Below are positions 63,283 through 64,000 of a stretch of DNA of 64,000 bases, one piece after another. This stretch comes from Methylobacterium nodulans ORS 2060 (GTDB lineage: Bacteria; Pseudomonadota; Alphaproteobacteria; Rhizobiales; Beijerinckiaceae). The stretch lies in contig NC_011894.1 in assembly GCF_000022085.1 (NCBI RefSeq), forward strand, positions 7,611,001 to 7,675,000. Reading direction: 5' to 3'. The notes beneath the pieces were generated by a model. That model saw only the letters and a list, made by a program, of their open reading frames with translations, had not been told where the DNA came from and made no database searches. The position numbers and the translations under genes are program-made. The number at the start of each line of letters is the position of its first letter. The first letter of the stretch is position 1.

Positions 63283-63514
63283 ACAACCGGCTCGCGCTCC
63301 TGTGATCGCCGGGCAGGGCTGCAGCGATTGCAGGGGGCTTTCGCCGCAGGATCCGGCATAGGCCACTGGAGGCAGTTGCGGTTCGGCCGCCAACGACGCT
63401 AGAGGCGGCGCAGTCCCGGAGCGGACCCTGACCGGACAGCCGGATCGTGGCATCTCCCGCTCCGCCATCTTCCTTGAGGCCCCGCCTCCTCCGAGGCCCC
63501 GGTCGCGTCGCCGC

Positions 63515-64000
63515 ATGAGACCCCGCCCCGTCCCGCCCCTGCTGCGGGCCTACCATTATGGGCTCATCGCCCTCGAGCCGGCCCTCGGCGGCCTGCTCGC
63601 GTGGCGCCGCCACAAGGGCAAGGAGGATCCCGAGCGCCTGCCGGAGCGGGTCGGGCGGCCAGGCAAGCCGCGGCCGGCCGGGGCTCTGGTCTGGGCGCAC
63701 GGCGCGAGCATCGGCGAGGCCCTGTCGCTCCTGCCCCTCGTGGAATGGCTGACCCGGCGCGGCTTCACGGTGCTCGTCACCTCGGGCACCCGGACCTCGG
63801 CGGAGCTCATCGCCGCGCGGCTGCCGCGGGGGGCCCTGCACCAGTTCGCCCCCCTCGACGCGCCGCGCTACGTCGCTCGCTTCCTCGATCACTGGCGCCC
63901 CGATCTCGCGCTCGTGGCCGAGTCCGAACTCTGGCCCAACACCGTCCTGGCCCTCGATGCGCGGCAGGTGCCGCTGATCCTCGTCAACGGGCGGATGTCG
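63515..64000 (+). CDS. waaA: 3-deoxy-D-manno-octulosonic acid transferase (5' part)
   Basis: Adds Kdo to lipid A precursors at the inner membrane; the first 162 codons are visible, the rest is beyond the right edge. N-terminal membrane-proximal helix (MRPRPVPPLLRAYHYGLIAL), then VWAHGASIGEALSLLPLVEW, FTVLVTSGTRTSAELIAARL, LVAESELWPNTVLAL and PLILVNGRMS, all typical of WaaA/KdtA. The ATG has only a distant GAGG as ribosome-binding site. Divergent from mbfA. Confidence 0.93.
   Translation, partial: MRPRPVPPLLRAYHYGLIALEPALGGLLAWRRHKGKEDPERLPERVGRPGKPRPAGALVWAHGASIGEALSLLPLVEWLTRRGFTVLVTSGTRTSAELIAARLPRGALHQFAPLDAPRYVARFLDHWRPDLALVAESELWPNTVLALDARQVPLILVNGRMS

Overview
The window is about 70 % GC and densely coded. 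It carries a typical alphaproteobacterial (Rhizobiales) gene set: a dnaG-rpoD pair with a zinc-ligand-poor primase, a hisB-DUF2628-hisH-hisA-hisF-hisE operon, separate petA-petB-petC, ribH-nusB-thiL, a K+-independent proton-pumping pyrophosphatase, and mbfA with Irr-type boxes. Content, gene order and dispersed repeats suggest Methylobacterium or a close relative; this is inference from family knowledge, not a database result.

Layout. 1-3715 (-): rpoD (cut by the left edge) and dnaG. 4019-6163 (+): a class A penicillin-binding protein. 6442-11069 (+): a TonB-dependent receptor followed by a NarL-type histidine kinase and response regulator. 11076-12551: a composite repeat abutting a decayed GAF-PAS-GGDEF gene. 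12881-19113 (-): mtnP, the histidine genes and coaA, interspersed with two-hairpin intergenic elements. 19352-23816 (-): the cytochrome bc1 operon and an MFS transporter. 24046-28720 (+): ribH-nusB-thiL and hppA. 28832-29419 (-): a small membrane protein.

29843-50883 (-) is the centrepiece, a 21 kb alpha-glucan/trehalose cluster read otsA, glgX, treZ, malQ-treY, amylase-glgE, treS-maltokinase, glgB, aminotransferase. Three of its proteins are fusions. Together they could make trehalose by the OtsA route (phosphatase not in the window), turn it into maltose-1-phosphate and then glucan (TreS-Mak, GlgE, GlgB), debranch and rearrange glucan (GlgX, MalQ), and release trehalose again (TreY, TreZ). 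No glgA, glgC or glgP is present here. Divergent from otsA is a small operon of envelope or stress proteins (51272-53424); both directions have candidate general-stress (EcfG-type) promoters.

53623-64000 holds an RBBP9-like hydrolase, a sigma-54 activator divergent from an aldehyde dehydrogenase-DUF779 pair with a clear -24/-12 promoter and a palindromic operator candidate, a Cdc48-type double AAA+ ATPase, a metallophosphoesterase, the membrane ferritin MbfA, and the start of waaA. No rRNA, tRNA, CRISPR array, prophage or insertion-sequence transposase was seen. The least explained material is the set of structured intergenic repeats, several of which supply the stop codons of neighbouring genes.
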